Shown here: in pieces, positions 1 through 7,321 of the stretch | How the letters are laid out: each line of letters starts with the position of its first letter | How positions within the stretch are numbered: the stretch's first letter is position 1 | Source: Streptomyces dengpaensis | GTDB taxonomy: Bacteria; Actinomycetota; Actinomycetes; Streptomycetales; Streptomycetaceae | DNA length: 64,000 nt | Reading direction: 5' to 3' | Assembly: GCF_002946835.1 (NCBI RefSeq) | Contig: NZ_CP026652.1 | Coordinates: forward strand, 7,068,001 to 7,132,000 | Notes under the pieces: model-generated | Seen by the model: the letters and a program-made list of their open reading frames with translations, nothing else | The model's database searches: none | Told to the model about the DNA's origin: nothing | Program-made: the position numbers and the translations under genes

Positions 1-1566
1 ACCCGTGACGCACACGGTCGTGGTGTGGGTGAACCGCAACGCCGGTCCCCGCAGCGTGCATTCGAGTCCTGGCGCGCCCTCATGGTTGCCGAGTGCCCGG
101 TTGCCCAGACGGAACGACAGGTCGTCCATCGGGCCGCACGGCGGCACGCCCACCTGCCAGTAGCCGGTGCGGCCCGGCCAGTCCTGCACGGTGGTGAGCG
201 TTCCGCCGGAGACGACCTCGATCCGCGCGGTCGGGTCGGTTACCTCGGCCAGTGTCGCCGTCGAGTGCGTTGCCGCCCGGAAGGACCGCTCGGCGAGCGC
301 CGCCCGCACCAGCCCCAGGTTCGTCTCGATGCCGTCGACCCGGGTCCTCGCCAGCGCCTCGTCGAGCCGCTCCAGGGCGTGCGCCCGGTCCGGACCGTAC
401 GCGATGACCTTCGCGAGCATCGGGTCGTACGACGTGGTCACCTCGGTACCCGTCTCGACCCAGCCGTCCACGCGGACACCGCCGGGGAACTCGACCCGCG
501 TCAACAGGCCCGCGCTCGGGCGGTGTTCGCGCGAGGGGTCCTCGGCGTATACGCGGGCCTCGACGGCGTGACCGCGGGGCGCCCCCGGATCCCGTACGAC
601 ATCCGTCTCGCCGCGCGCGAGGCGCAGCATCCAGGCGACGAGGTCGACCCCGTAGATCGCCTCGGTGACCGGATGCTCCACCTGGAGGCGGGTGTTGACC
701 TCCAGGAAGTACGCCTCCCCGCGGGCGGCGTCGTACACGAACTCGACGGTCCCGGCGGAGCGGTAGCCGACCGAGGCGCACAAGTCGCGGGCTGCCGTGG
801 CGAGGTGGTCACGTACGTGAGAAGGGAGGCCGGGCGCGGGCGCCTCCTCCACGACCTTCTGGTTGCGGCGCTGGAGTGAGCAGTCGCGGTCGCCGAAGGT
901 GATGACGCGGCCCTGCCCGTCGCCGAAGACCTGCACCTCGACATGGCGGGCGTTCTCGACCAGGCGCTCCAGGAAGACGCCCGCCGAGGAGAAGGAGGCC
1001 GCGGCGACGCGCTGCACCCGCTCCCAGGCCTCGGTCAGTTCGTCGGCGGAGCGACATGCCGACATACCGATACCGCCGCCACCGCCGGTGGCCTTGAGCA
1101 TGACGGGGTAGCCGATACCGGCGGCCGCTTCGAGCGCCTCCTCGACGGAGGCCAGCAGACCCGTACCCGGCACCAGCGGCACCCCGGCCGCCCGCGCCGC
1201 CGCCCGCGCCGTGTGCTTCGCGCCGAACAGCTCCAACTGCTCCGGCGTCGGCCCCACGAACACGATCCCGGCATCCTCACAGCGCCGCGCGAACGCCGCG
1301 TCCTCGGAGAGGAACCCGTACCCGGGGTGGATCGCGCCCGCCCCCGTGTCCTTGGCCGCCTTCAGGACCAGATCGGCGTCGAGGTACGACTCCTTGGCGG
1401 GCGCGGGGCCCAGCCGTACCGCCTCGTCGGCGAGCCGGACGTGGGGTGCCGAGCGGTCGGCATCGGAGTACACGGCGACCGTGCGCAGGCCGAGGTCGCG
1501 GGCCGTGCGGATGATGCGGACGGCGATCTCGCCCCGGTTGGCGACGAGGAGGGTGTCGAAGCTCAT
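1..1566 (-). CDS. Guanidine/urea carboxylase, 5' part (gene runs off the window start)
   Basis: The minus-strand frame from ATG at 1566 is open to the window edge and gives about 522 N-terminal residues. It opens with a biotin-carboxylase N-domain (VANRGEIAVRI near residues 7-17), then a glycine-rich ATP loop (KATGGGGGIGMS), the EVNTRLQVEH signature and a biotin-carboxylase C-domain. An AHS2/KipA-like carboxyltransferase domain then begins (GGTLTTVQDWPGRTGYW). This order (BC-AHS2-AHS1-biotinyl) is that of urea carboxylase, much longer than acyl-CoA carboxylase alpha chains. Next to DUF1989 genes, such enzymes are now known mostly as guanidine carboxylases that feed carboxyguanidine to a deiminase. 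The start overlaps the stop of the upstream DUF1989 gene by ATGA, so translation is probably coupled. The C-terminal domains and any allophanate hydrolase lie outside the window. Confidence 0.9.
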   Translation of the reverse strand, partial: MSFDTLLVANRGEIAVRIIRTARDLGLRTVAVYSDADRSAPHVRLADEAVRLGPAPAKESYLDADLVLKAAKDTGAGAIHPGYGFLSEDAAFARRCEDAGIVFVGPTPEQLELFGAKHTARAAARAAGVPLVPGTGLLASVEEALEAAAGIGYPVMLKATGGGGGIGMSACRSADELTEAWERVQRVAAASFSSAGVFLERLVENARHVEVQVFGDGQGRVITFGDRDCSLQRRNQKVVEEAPAPGLPSHVRDHLATAARDLCASVGYRSAGTVEFVYDAARGEAYFLEVNTRLQVEHPVTEAIYGVDLVAWMLRLARGETDVVRDPGAPRGHAVEARVYAEDPSREHRPSAGLLTRVEFPGGVRVDGWVETGTEVTTSYDPMLAKVIAYGPDRAHALERLDEALARTRVDGIETNLGLVRAALAERSFRAATHSTATLAEVTDPTARIEVVSGGTLTTVQDWPGRTGYWQVGVPPCGPMDDLSFRLGNRALGNHEGAPGLECTLRGPALRFTHTTTVCVTG

Positions 1567-2231
1567 GCGGCGTCCTCGTGCGCGGCGGTCCCGATGGTCA
1601 TCTCCACGGCCGTCGGCTCGAAGCCGTTGCACGGGTTGTTGATCTGCGGGCAGTTGGAGACGAGGACCAGCACGTCGCGCTCCGCGCGGAGGGTCAGCGT
1701 CAGCCCCGGTGCCGACAGGCCGTCGACGATGCCGAGCGTGCCGTCCTTCTCGACCGGCACGTTCATGTACCAGTTGACGTTGGACACGAGGTCGCGCTTG
1801 CCGAGTCCGTGCTGGGCACCCTCGGCGAGGAAGTTGTCCACGCAGGCGTGCTGCGACCAGGTGTGATGGCCGTACCGGAGGGTGTTGGACTCCTTGGAGC
1901 ACGCGCCGCCGACCGTGTCGTGACGGCCCACCTCGTCGGCGACCACGGTCATCAGCGGAGTGTGCTCGTTCGAGAGGAGCACACTGCCCGTCGTCAGGAA
2001 GATGCCGCCCTGCGCGTGGATGGTGTCGGGCGCGCTGTAGCGGACGGCGGTGTCGTGGGCGTCATACACGAGGAAGTCGACGGCCTGGTTGCCGTGCAGG
2101 TCGGTGATGGTGAGCGTCTCGCCGGCGCGGACGACGGACGACCAGGCGGCGCGTGCGGGAACGACGGTCGTGCCCGTGTTCGTGCCCGTGCTGGTGCCCG
2201 TGTTCGTGCTCATGCCCGTGTTCGTGCTCAT
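1563..2231 (-). CDS. DUF1989 protein 2 (urea carboxylase-associated; carboxyguanidine deiminase subunit)
   Basis: A 222-residue DUF1989 protein. The ATG at 2231 is chosen because it overlaps the stop of the upstream gene by ATGA and has GAGGGGG upstream; a 24-codon longer frame is open but would run far into the upstream gene. After a low-complexity Ser/Thr/Asn/Gly start (STNTG repeats, residues 1-22), the DUF1989 core carries TDLHGNQAVDF, the VGRHDT stretch and a conserved Cys region (GGACSKESN). Paired DUF1989 proteins beside a urea-type carboxylase were long called UAAP2/UAAP1 and have been shown in other bacteria to form a carboxyguanidine deiminase that makes allophanate. That role is inferred here from family and operon position. 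It is the middle gene of a three-gene, overlap-coupled operon. Confidence 0.88.
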   Translation of the reverse strand: MSTNTGMSTNTGTSTGTNTGTTVVPARAAWSSVVRAGETLTITDLHGNQAVDFLVYDAHDTAVRYSAPDTIHAQGGIFLTTGSVLLSNEHTPLMTVVADEVGRHDTVGGACSKESNTLRYGHHTWSQHACVDNFLAEGAQHGLGKRDLVSNVNWYMNVPVEKDGTLGIVDGLSAPGLTLTLRAERDVLVLVSNCPQINNPCNGFEPTAVEMTIGTAAHEDAA

Positions 2232-3052
2232 GCGAGCCCCCTCGCGGCAAGGAATTCGGCGGTGTTGAGGAAGGCACGGCGGCATTCGGGCGCGGCGTCC
2301 CACAGCGGGTCGCCGGGCTTGGTCGGCTCCGCGCGCCAGGCGAGCACCTCCAGCGGGGTACTGATGTAGTCGTCCCGTGGATCGGCGGGGTGCGGCACGT
2401 TCGCGATCAGCACCGTGACGTCCTGCTCGGCGCGGAGCGTCACGCTGCCGCCCGGGCCGGCCGAGCCGGTGAAGTCGAGCGCGCCGTCCTCCCGTACCTC
2501 CACGCCCTGGAAGAACGAGAGTGAGGGCGGCAGATCACGCGGTGCGAGGCCGTTCTTGGCGGCGGCCAGTTTGAACAGCTCGCGTCCGGCGGGGGAGGCG
2601 GACTGCGGCGTCCCGTCCCCGTAACGCCGCGTGTTGCGTACGAGCGTGGAAGTGCCGCACAGCGCGTCGTGCCGTCCGGAGGTGTCGGCGACGACGGAGG
2701 CGAGGACGCGGCCCTGGTCGGACAGGAGCAGCCGGCCCTCGCCGAGGTACGCGTTCCACTGGACCTTGACCGTGTCGGCGACGTTCAGCCGTTCCCAGGG
2801 CCGGTCGGCCGCGTACAGCAGCAGATGCGCACAGGCGTCGCCGCGCAGGTCGGTCAGCCGCAGTTCCGTGCCGCGCGCCAGGACCCTGTGCGTGTAGTTG
2901 CCGCCCGCCACGGTCTCGGCCCACACCAGGTGGCCCGCCTCGCAGGGCGGCGTCGGCCAGTTTCCGGCCGGGACGACGGGCATGGCCTCGGTGCGCGTGC
3001 CGTCCTGGGTGCGAGCGTGGTCGCGGGCTCCGTATGTGGTCGCTGTCGCCAT
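2228..3052 (-). CDS. DUF1989 protein 1 (urea carboxylase-associated; carboxyguanidine deiminase subunit)
   Basis: A 274-residue DUF1989 protein, first gene of the operon. It has the family features LTDLRGDACAHLLLY, SGRHDALCGTST and a PRDLPPSLSFFQGV segment, as in its neighbour, with which it is paralogous. The first 25 residues are variable. The ATG at 3052 begins 27 bp from a perfect palindrome that is probably the operator of the divergent TetR gene, so the whole operon should be transcribed from a repressible promoter here. Role by family: one subunit of the deiminase converting carboxyguanidine to allophanate and ammonia. In this genome the pathway is inferred from gene content only. Confidence 0.88.
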   Translation of the reverse strand: MATATTYGARDHARTQDGTRTEAMPVVPAGNWPTPPCEAGHLVWAETVAGGNYTHRVLARGTELRLTDLRGDACAHLLLYAADRPWERLNVADTVKVQWNAYLGEGRLLLSDQGRVLASVVADTSGRHDALCGTSTLVRNTRRYGDGTPQSASPAGRELFKLAAAKNGLAPRDLPPSLSFFQGVEVREDGALDFTGSAGPGGSVTLRAEQDVTVLIANVPHPADPRDDYISTPLEVLAWRAEPTKPGDPLWDAAPECRRAFLNTAEFLAARGLA

Positions 3053-3078
3053 CGAGGACCTCCGGCTCCGGTGTCTTG

Positions 3079-3100
3079 ATTTCTGTCGCGCGACAGAAAT
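3079..3100. promoter_or_regulatory. Perfect 22-bp palindromic operator between the DUF1989 operon and tetR
   Basis: Each 11-bp half reads ATTTCTGTCGC towards the centre; the two halves are exact reverse complements with no spacer. It lies 26 bp upstream of the DUF1989 gene start and 100 bp upstream of the TetR start. A second copy, 19 of 22 positions identical, stands at the same distance upstream of the APC permease at 25930. Position and symmetry fit a TetR-family binding site. Assignment to the adjacent regulator is inference. Confidence 0.85.
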
Positions 3101-3200
3101 TAGGCGGGAGGCGGGTCGCCGGGATTGCCCGGCTGTTGCCGCCCGGTTACCGATCCCTCACGAAGATCGCCGCGGGAGGCGGTGTGCGAGGATCGACCGC

Positions 3201-3827
3201 ATGGGGACGAGCGGTGGACGGCGGGTCGGCAGGCCGCGGGCCGCGCAGCGGCCGGACAGCGGTCTTCCGCCGCGCGACGAACTGCTCCGCGCCGCCGCCG
3301 AGTTGTTCACCACGCGCGGATACGCCGCCACGACCACCCGCGCCGTCGCCGAGCGGGCCGGCATGCGCCAGGCGTCCATGTACCACTACGTCTCGGGCAA
3401 GGAGGAGTTGCTCGCCGAGCTCCTGGAGTCCACGGTCACGCCCTCGCTGACGCTCGCCCGCGAGCTCCTCGCCGATGACGTGGCCGCGGCCGAGGGCCGG
3501 CTGTGGGAGCTGTGCCGTACGGACGTCGAGCTGCTCTGCGGCGGCCCGTACAACCTCGGCGGGCTCTATCTGCTGCCCGAGGTGCGCACCGAACGCTTCG
3601 CCGGCTTCCATGCCGTACGCGCCCAACTCAAGGACGCCTACCGGCAGTTGCTCGCCGCGACGGCGGCGGGAGGCGCGCTCGCCAAGAGCGAGCTGGACCT
3701 GCGGACGGATCTGCTGTTCGGGCTGATCGAGGGAGTCATCCTCGTGCACCGCTCGGATCCGGAGCGACCGGTGTCGGCGTTCGCCGAGGCGACGGCGGAC
3801 GCGGCGCTGCGTATCGCCGGAGTCTGA
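3201..3827 (+). CDS. TetR-family transcriptional regulator
   Basis: A 208-residue TetR protein. A short basic N-terminus (GGRRVGRPRAAQ) leads into the HTH at about residues 30-75 (LFTTRGYAATTTRAVAERAGM, then MYHYVSGKEELL), followed by an all-helical ligand domain of normal size. The ATG at 3201 is chosen over a frame open back to 2898, because the upstream part crosses the palindrome and the divergent promoter and has no TetR character. It is divergent from the guanidine/urea-carboxylase operon and probably represses it and itself through the 3079-3100 palindrome, releasing on a substrate or intermediate. The effector cannot be read from sequence. Confidence 0.93.
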   Translation: MGTSGGRRVGRPRAAQRPDSGLPPRDELLRAAAELFTTRGYAATTTRAVAERAGMRQASMYHYVSGKEELLAELLESTVTPSLTLARELLADDVAAAEGRLWELCRTDVELLCGGPYNLGGLYLLPEVRTERFAGFHAVRAQLKDAYRQLLAATAAGGALAKSELDLRTDLLFGLIEGVILVHRSDPERPVSAFAEATADAALRIAGV

Positions 3828-4180
3828 CGGTTCCCTTCGGGAGCTGGCGGTCACCCTGCGGGGGTGCGGTGTCGTATGCCCCCGGTCATATGCCCCCCGT
3901 TCGGGGTGCGGTTTTCGTATGCCTGTACGCCGTCACGCACCGTGTGCGAATGGAGTCTCAGCGTGCAAATGAGCCGAGGGTACTCCTGCCGCGCGGGCGA
4001 TTTCAGGCGCTTGCTGAATATGACACAGCGTTGATCCGGTCGGACTAAGCTCGCCCGCAGCGCACCGAGTTGAGATGTATTCGTGCGCTTGTTCCCAAAA
4101 GTTCCGAAGATTCCGTTTGACCATGCCGTTTTCCCCAAGCACTTCCCCGACCCCCAGCCGATTTGTCTCAGAGGGCATAC
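3828..4180. other. Intergenic region, tetR to rarA: presumed rar promoter region
   Basis: About 350 bp without a supportable gene; frames here are broken or lack codon bias. It is AT-richer than its surroundings near 4010-4150. A short GC hairpin followed by TTTT (around 3889-3916) could end tetR transcription. No promoter hexamers are clear enough to call. GAGGG at 4171-4175 is the ribosome binding site of rarA. Confidence 0.5.
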
Positions 4181-5791
4181 ATGGTGAGTGTTCAATCGCC
4201 TCCCGGTGGCCGTGAACTTCCCTACGCGCGCGTGCTGTTGCCGCCGGCCATACTGATGGCCGCGGTGACCGGGGCCGCCGTCGCCTTGGTGGCGGACCCT
4301 GCCAGGGCCGCCGTCGGCTGGTGCGGCGGCATCGCGACGCTCCTGGTCATCGCGATCGGCGCCGAGGCCGTACGCCGCGGCCGCGTCGCCCAGCGCCTGC
4401 GCGCCGAACTCGCACGGCGCACCGCCCACTTGGAACAGCGCATCGCCGCCCACGACCAGGAGATCGTGCGCCTCCACAAGGAAGTCCTGCCGGACGCGCT
4501 CGACCGGATGCACAGCGGCGTTTCCCCCGCAGAGGTGATTCGCACCCTGGGCCGCGGTATCCCCGGTTACCCCGAAGTCTCCGAGTCGCAGCGCGACTTG
4601 CTGAAGACGGTGCTCAAGACGGTCGACCTCGAAGCTGCGATGCGTGACTCCTCGCAGCGCGCCTTCGTCCACATCGCCCGCCGCGTCCAGGCGCTCATCC
4701 ACCAGCAGAACAAGGAACTGCGGGAGATGGAGGAGGACCACGGGCGCAACCCCGAGGTCTTCGACGACCTGCTGCGCATCGACCACGGCACCGCGCTGAT
4801 CGGCCGCCTCGCCGACTCCATCGCGGTACTCGGCGGTGGCCGCCCGGGACGTCAATGGCCGGAGCCCGTCCCGCTGTTCAGTGTGCTGCGCGGCGCGATG
4901 TCCCGGATCCTCGAATACCGCCGCATCGAGCTGCACAACATCGCCGAGGTCGCCGTCAACGGCATCCACGTCGAACCGCTCATCCACGCCCTGGCCGAGC
5001 TCCTCGACAACGCCACCCGCTACTCGCCGCCGCACACCAAGGTGCACGTCACCGCCATCGAGGTGCAGACCGGCGTCGCCCTCGAGATCGAGGACGGCGG
5101 CGTCAGCCTCACCGACGAGTCCCGCGAGAAGACCGAGGACCTGCTCCGGAAGGCCGCGCTGGGCATCGACATGAACGCCCTCGGCGAGACCCCCCGGCTC
5201 GGCATGGCCGTCGTCGGCCGACTCGCGCGGATGTACAAGATGCAGGTCTCGCTGCGGCAGTCGGCGTACGGCGGTGTCCGCGTCGTCCTCGTCGCACCGC
5301 GCGAGATGCTCACCAAGGACCACCCCACCGGTCTGGCGCACGGCATCGGCATCGGCTACGGGGCGAAGCTGGACAACGACGGGGTTCCGGGCCCGGAGCG
5401 CAAGCCCAAGAAGCGCATGCCGACCACGGGACCCCGGATTCCCGGCGAAGACGACGGCCCCCGGGACAGCGAGATGCCGGTGGTCACCGAATGGACGGCC
5501 AACGGGCTGCCACAGCGCCGCAGCCGCAACAAGACCCCTTACCACGAGCGCTACGCCCAAGCCGCCCGCTTCGAGGCGGAGGCCGCCAGGGCCGAGGCGG
5601 CGGCTGCTGCCGCGGCGCCGTCCGCGTGGGCGCCCGCGCCCGTCCCGGAGGAGAAGGAGCCCGAACCGGGCCTGTGGGTCGAGGCGTTCATGAACGGACT
5701 CAAGGGTGACCCGGACCCGACCGCGTTCACCAAGGCCAAGGACAACGAGCCGGCCCCTGTCGAGGCCGACGACGAGGGGGACCGCAAGTGA
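4181..5791 (+). CDS. rarA: Conservon sensor-like ATPase (CvnA/RarA)
   Basis: A 536-residue protein. Two N-terminal hydrophobic helices (about residues 16-35 and 42-62) anchor it. They are followed by a coiled-coil region, a dimerisation-like segment and a histidine-kinase-type ATPase domain with an N-box (ELLDNATRYSPP), a G1-like motif (EIEDGGVSL) and a G2-like motif (GLAVVGRLA-type, read here as RLGMAVVGRLA). No canonical phospho-acceptor H-box is evident, as in other CvnA proteins. The C-terminal 150 residues are charged, disordered and Ala/Glu-rich. ATG 4181 follows GAGGG; a GTG one codon later and a TTG at 4163 are alternatives. It is first of a five-gene set coupled by GTGA/ATGA overlaps. 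By synteny and gene content this is conservon 9 (rar), implicated in aerial mycelium and antibiotic control in Streptomyces. Confidence 0.93.
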   Translation: MVSVQSPPGGRELPYARVLLPPAILMAAVTGAAVALVADPARAAVGWCGGIATLLVIAIGAEAVRRGRVAQRLRAELARRTAHLEQRIAAHDQEIVRLHKEVLPDALDRMHSGVSPAEVIRTLGRGIPGYPEVSESQRDLLKTVLKTVDLEAAMRDSSQRAFVHIARRVQALIHQQNKELREMEEDHGRNPEVFDDLLRIDHGTALIGRLADSIAVLGGGRPGRQWPEPVPLFSVLRGAMSRILEYRRIELHNIAEVAVNGIHVEPLIHALAELLDNATRYSPPHTKVHVTAIEVQTGVALEIEDGGVSLTDESREKTEDLLRKAALGIDMNALGETPRLGMAVVGRLARMYKMQVSLRQSAYGGVRVVLVAPREMLTKDHPTGLAHGIGIGYGAKLDNDGVPGPERKPKKRMPTTGPRIPGEDDGPRDSEMPVVTEWTANGLPQRRSRNKTPYHERYAQAARFEAEAARAEAAAAAAAPSAWAPAPVPEEKEPEPGLWVEAFMNGLKGDPDPTAFTKAKDNEPAPVEADDEGDRK

Positions 5792-6195
5792 TCCAGCAGC
5801 GAGCCAACTTCGACTGGATGCTCAAGGAACTCGCGGACGGCGTACCGGGCATCCAGCAGATCGTGGTGCTCTCCGCCGACGGACTGCGCATCGCCCGGTA
5901 CGGCGGTGAGCCGGACGCCGCCGACCGGGTCGCCGCGGCCTGCGCGGGCCTGCAGAGCCTGGCCGGAGCCGTCGCGAGCGAGATCCCCCGCAGCGACGGC
6001 CGGATGCGCATGGTCATCATCGAGATCAACGGCGGCTACTTCTATCTGATGTCGGCGGGCCCCAACGCCTATCTCGCGGTGCTCGCCGACCAGATCGCGG
6101 AGCCCGGGCTGATGAGCAACCGCATGCGCGACCTCGTCGTACGGATCGGCGCCCATCTGACCAGTCCGCCACGGCGCAACGGGCAGACCGTATGA
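5788..6195 (+). CDS. rarB: Roadblock/LC7 domain protein (CvnB/RarB)
   Basis: A 135-residue single-domain Roadblock/LC7 protein (FDWMLKELADGVPGIQQIVVLSADGLRIA at the start, then an amphipathic helix-strand pattern). Family members act as non-enzymatic regulators of small Ras-like GTPases, as with MglB and MglA. Here the partner is expected to be RarD. The GTG start overlaps the rarA stop (GTGA) and its own stop overlaps rarC (ATGA), so stoichiometric coupled translation is likely. Confidence 0.95.
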   Translation: MIQQRANFDWMLKELADGVPGIQQIVVLSADGLRIARYGGEPDAADRVAAACAGLQSLAGAVASEIPRSDGRMRMVIIEINGGYFYLMSAGPNAYLAVLADQIAEPGLMSNRMRDLVVRIGAHLTSPPRRNGQTV

Positions 6196-6614
6196 CCCCT
6201 CCGCAACGCCGGCGGCGATACCCCAAGGAAGAGCCCCCGGAGCCCCCCAAGGCGGGTTCCGCCCCGGAGGGCCAGGACGACCCGCGGGACCCGGGGCGAC
6301 TGTATGTGCTCACGGGGGGAGCCGCGAGCGGCGACCGGGCCGCCCTCGACCTGGTCACGTTGATCGTGGCGCGCGCCGACGCGCCGCCGCCCGCGACCCA
6401 GCCCGAGCAGTCGGCGCTGCTCCGGCTCTGCAAGGCCCCTTTGTCCGTGGCCGAGATCTCGGCCTATCTCAATCTGCCGTTCAGCGTGGTGACCGTCCTG
6501 CTCACCGAGCTGCTGGCGGCCGAACTGGTACAGGCGCGCGCTCCGATCGTGCGGCAGGCGATCGCCGACCGTTCCCTCCTCGAAGCGGTGATGCATGGAC
6601 TTCAAAAGCTCTGA
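6192..6614 (+). CDS. rarC: DUF742 protein (CvnC/RarC)
   Basis: A 140-residue DUF742 protein. A proline/charge-rich N-terminal 40 residues precede the conserved LYVLTGGAA segment and a winged-helix-like region (LCKAPLSVAEISAYLNLPFSVV) with a final MHGLQKL. CvnC proteins bind the other conservon products in a membrane complex. The start overlaps rarB by ATGA, and the 3' end overlaps rarD by 20 bp. Confidence 0.95.
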   Translation: MTPPQRRRRYPKEEPPEPPKAGSAPEGQDDPRDPGRLYVLTGGAASGDRAALDLVTLIVARADAPPPATQPEQSALLRLCKAPLSVAEISAYLNLPFSVVTVLLTELLAAELVQARAPIVRQAIADRSLLEAVMHGLQKL

Positions 6615-7218
6615 CACCATCACGGGCCCTCGCGCCGAGGACGAGCTGCCGCATACGACGCAGGCGGCAGTCAAGATCGTGATCGTGGGCGGCTTCGGGG
6701 TCGGCAAGACGACCATGGTGGGCTCCGTCAGCGAGATCAAGCCGCTGACGACCGAGGAGACCATGACGCAGGCCGGTATCGGAGTCGACGACAACTACGG
6801 CTCCGAGTCCAAGACGGCCACCACCGTCGCCATGGACTTCGGCCGCATCTCGATCACGGAACAGCTGGTGCTCTATCTGTTCGGCACGCCCGGGCAGGAG
6901 CGCTTCTGGTTCCTGTGGAACGGCCTCTTCGAAGGCGCGCTCGGCGCGGTCGTACTGATCGACACCCGTCGCCTGGAGGTCAGCTTCGACGTGATCGGCC
7001 GCCTGGAGGAGCGCGGGGTGCCGTTCGTCGTCGCCATCAACGACTTCCCGGACGCGCCCCGCTATCCGATCGAGGACCTGCGGGCCGCGCTCGACCTGGC
7101 CGACGACATTCCGATCGTGAAGTGCGACGCACGCCGCAGGGCCTCCAGCCGGGACGTCCTGATGACACTGATGCGCTTCCTGCACGCGCTGGCCATGCGC
7201 TCCCCGTCGCGCGCCTGA
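6595..7218 (+). CDS. rarD: Ras-like small GTPase (CvnD/RarD)
   Basis: A 207-residue P-loop GTPase. The P-loop GGFGVGKTT is at residues 32-40, the switch II/G3-like motif GTPGQERF at 97-104, and an NxxD-like guanine-specificity segment appears as INDFP around residue 147, degenerate from NKxD as in other conservon GTPases. No lipid-modification Cys is seen at the C-terminus. It acts downstream of RarA-C, probably cycling between membrane-complex-bound and free states. A duplicated 26-bp sequence separates it from rarE. Confidence 0.95.
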   Translation: MDFKSSDTITGPRAEDELPHTTQAAVKIVIVGGFGVGKTTMVGSVSEIKPLTTEETMTQAGIGVDDNYGSESKTATTVAMDFGRISITEQLVLYLFGTPGQERFWFLWNGLFEGALGAVVLIDTRRLEVSFDVIGRLEERGVPFVVAINDFPDAPRYPIEDLRAALDLADDIPIVKCDARRRASSRDVLMTLMRFLHALAMRSPSRA

Positions 7219-7224
7219 CCCACA

Positions 7225-7276
7225 CGTACCGCATACCTCCGCCGACACGACGTACCGCACACCTCCGCGGACACGC
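7225..7276. repeat. 26-bp direct tandem duplication in the rarD-rarE spacer
   Basis: Two adjacent copies, 7225-7250 and 7251-7276, start CGTACCGCAYACCTCCGC and differ at only a few positions. They fill half of the 103-bp gap. No hairpin or T-run is associated. Significance is unknown. Confidence 0.8.
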
Positions 7277-7321
7277 CACCTTCCCAGACACCGGATCCCT
7301 TTCAGTTTCGGAGCGATCACC

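Noticed and set aside
2898..3200. Longer TetR start at 2898
   Set aside because: The upstream part is antisense to the DUF1989 gene and crosses the divergent promoter; TetR homology starts after ATG 3201.
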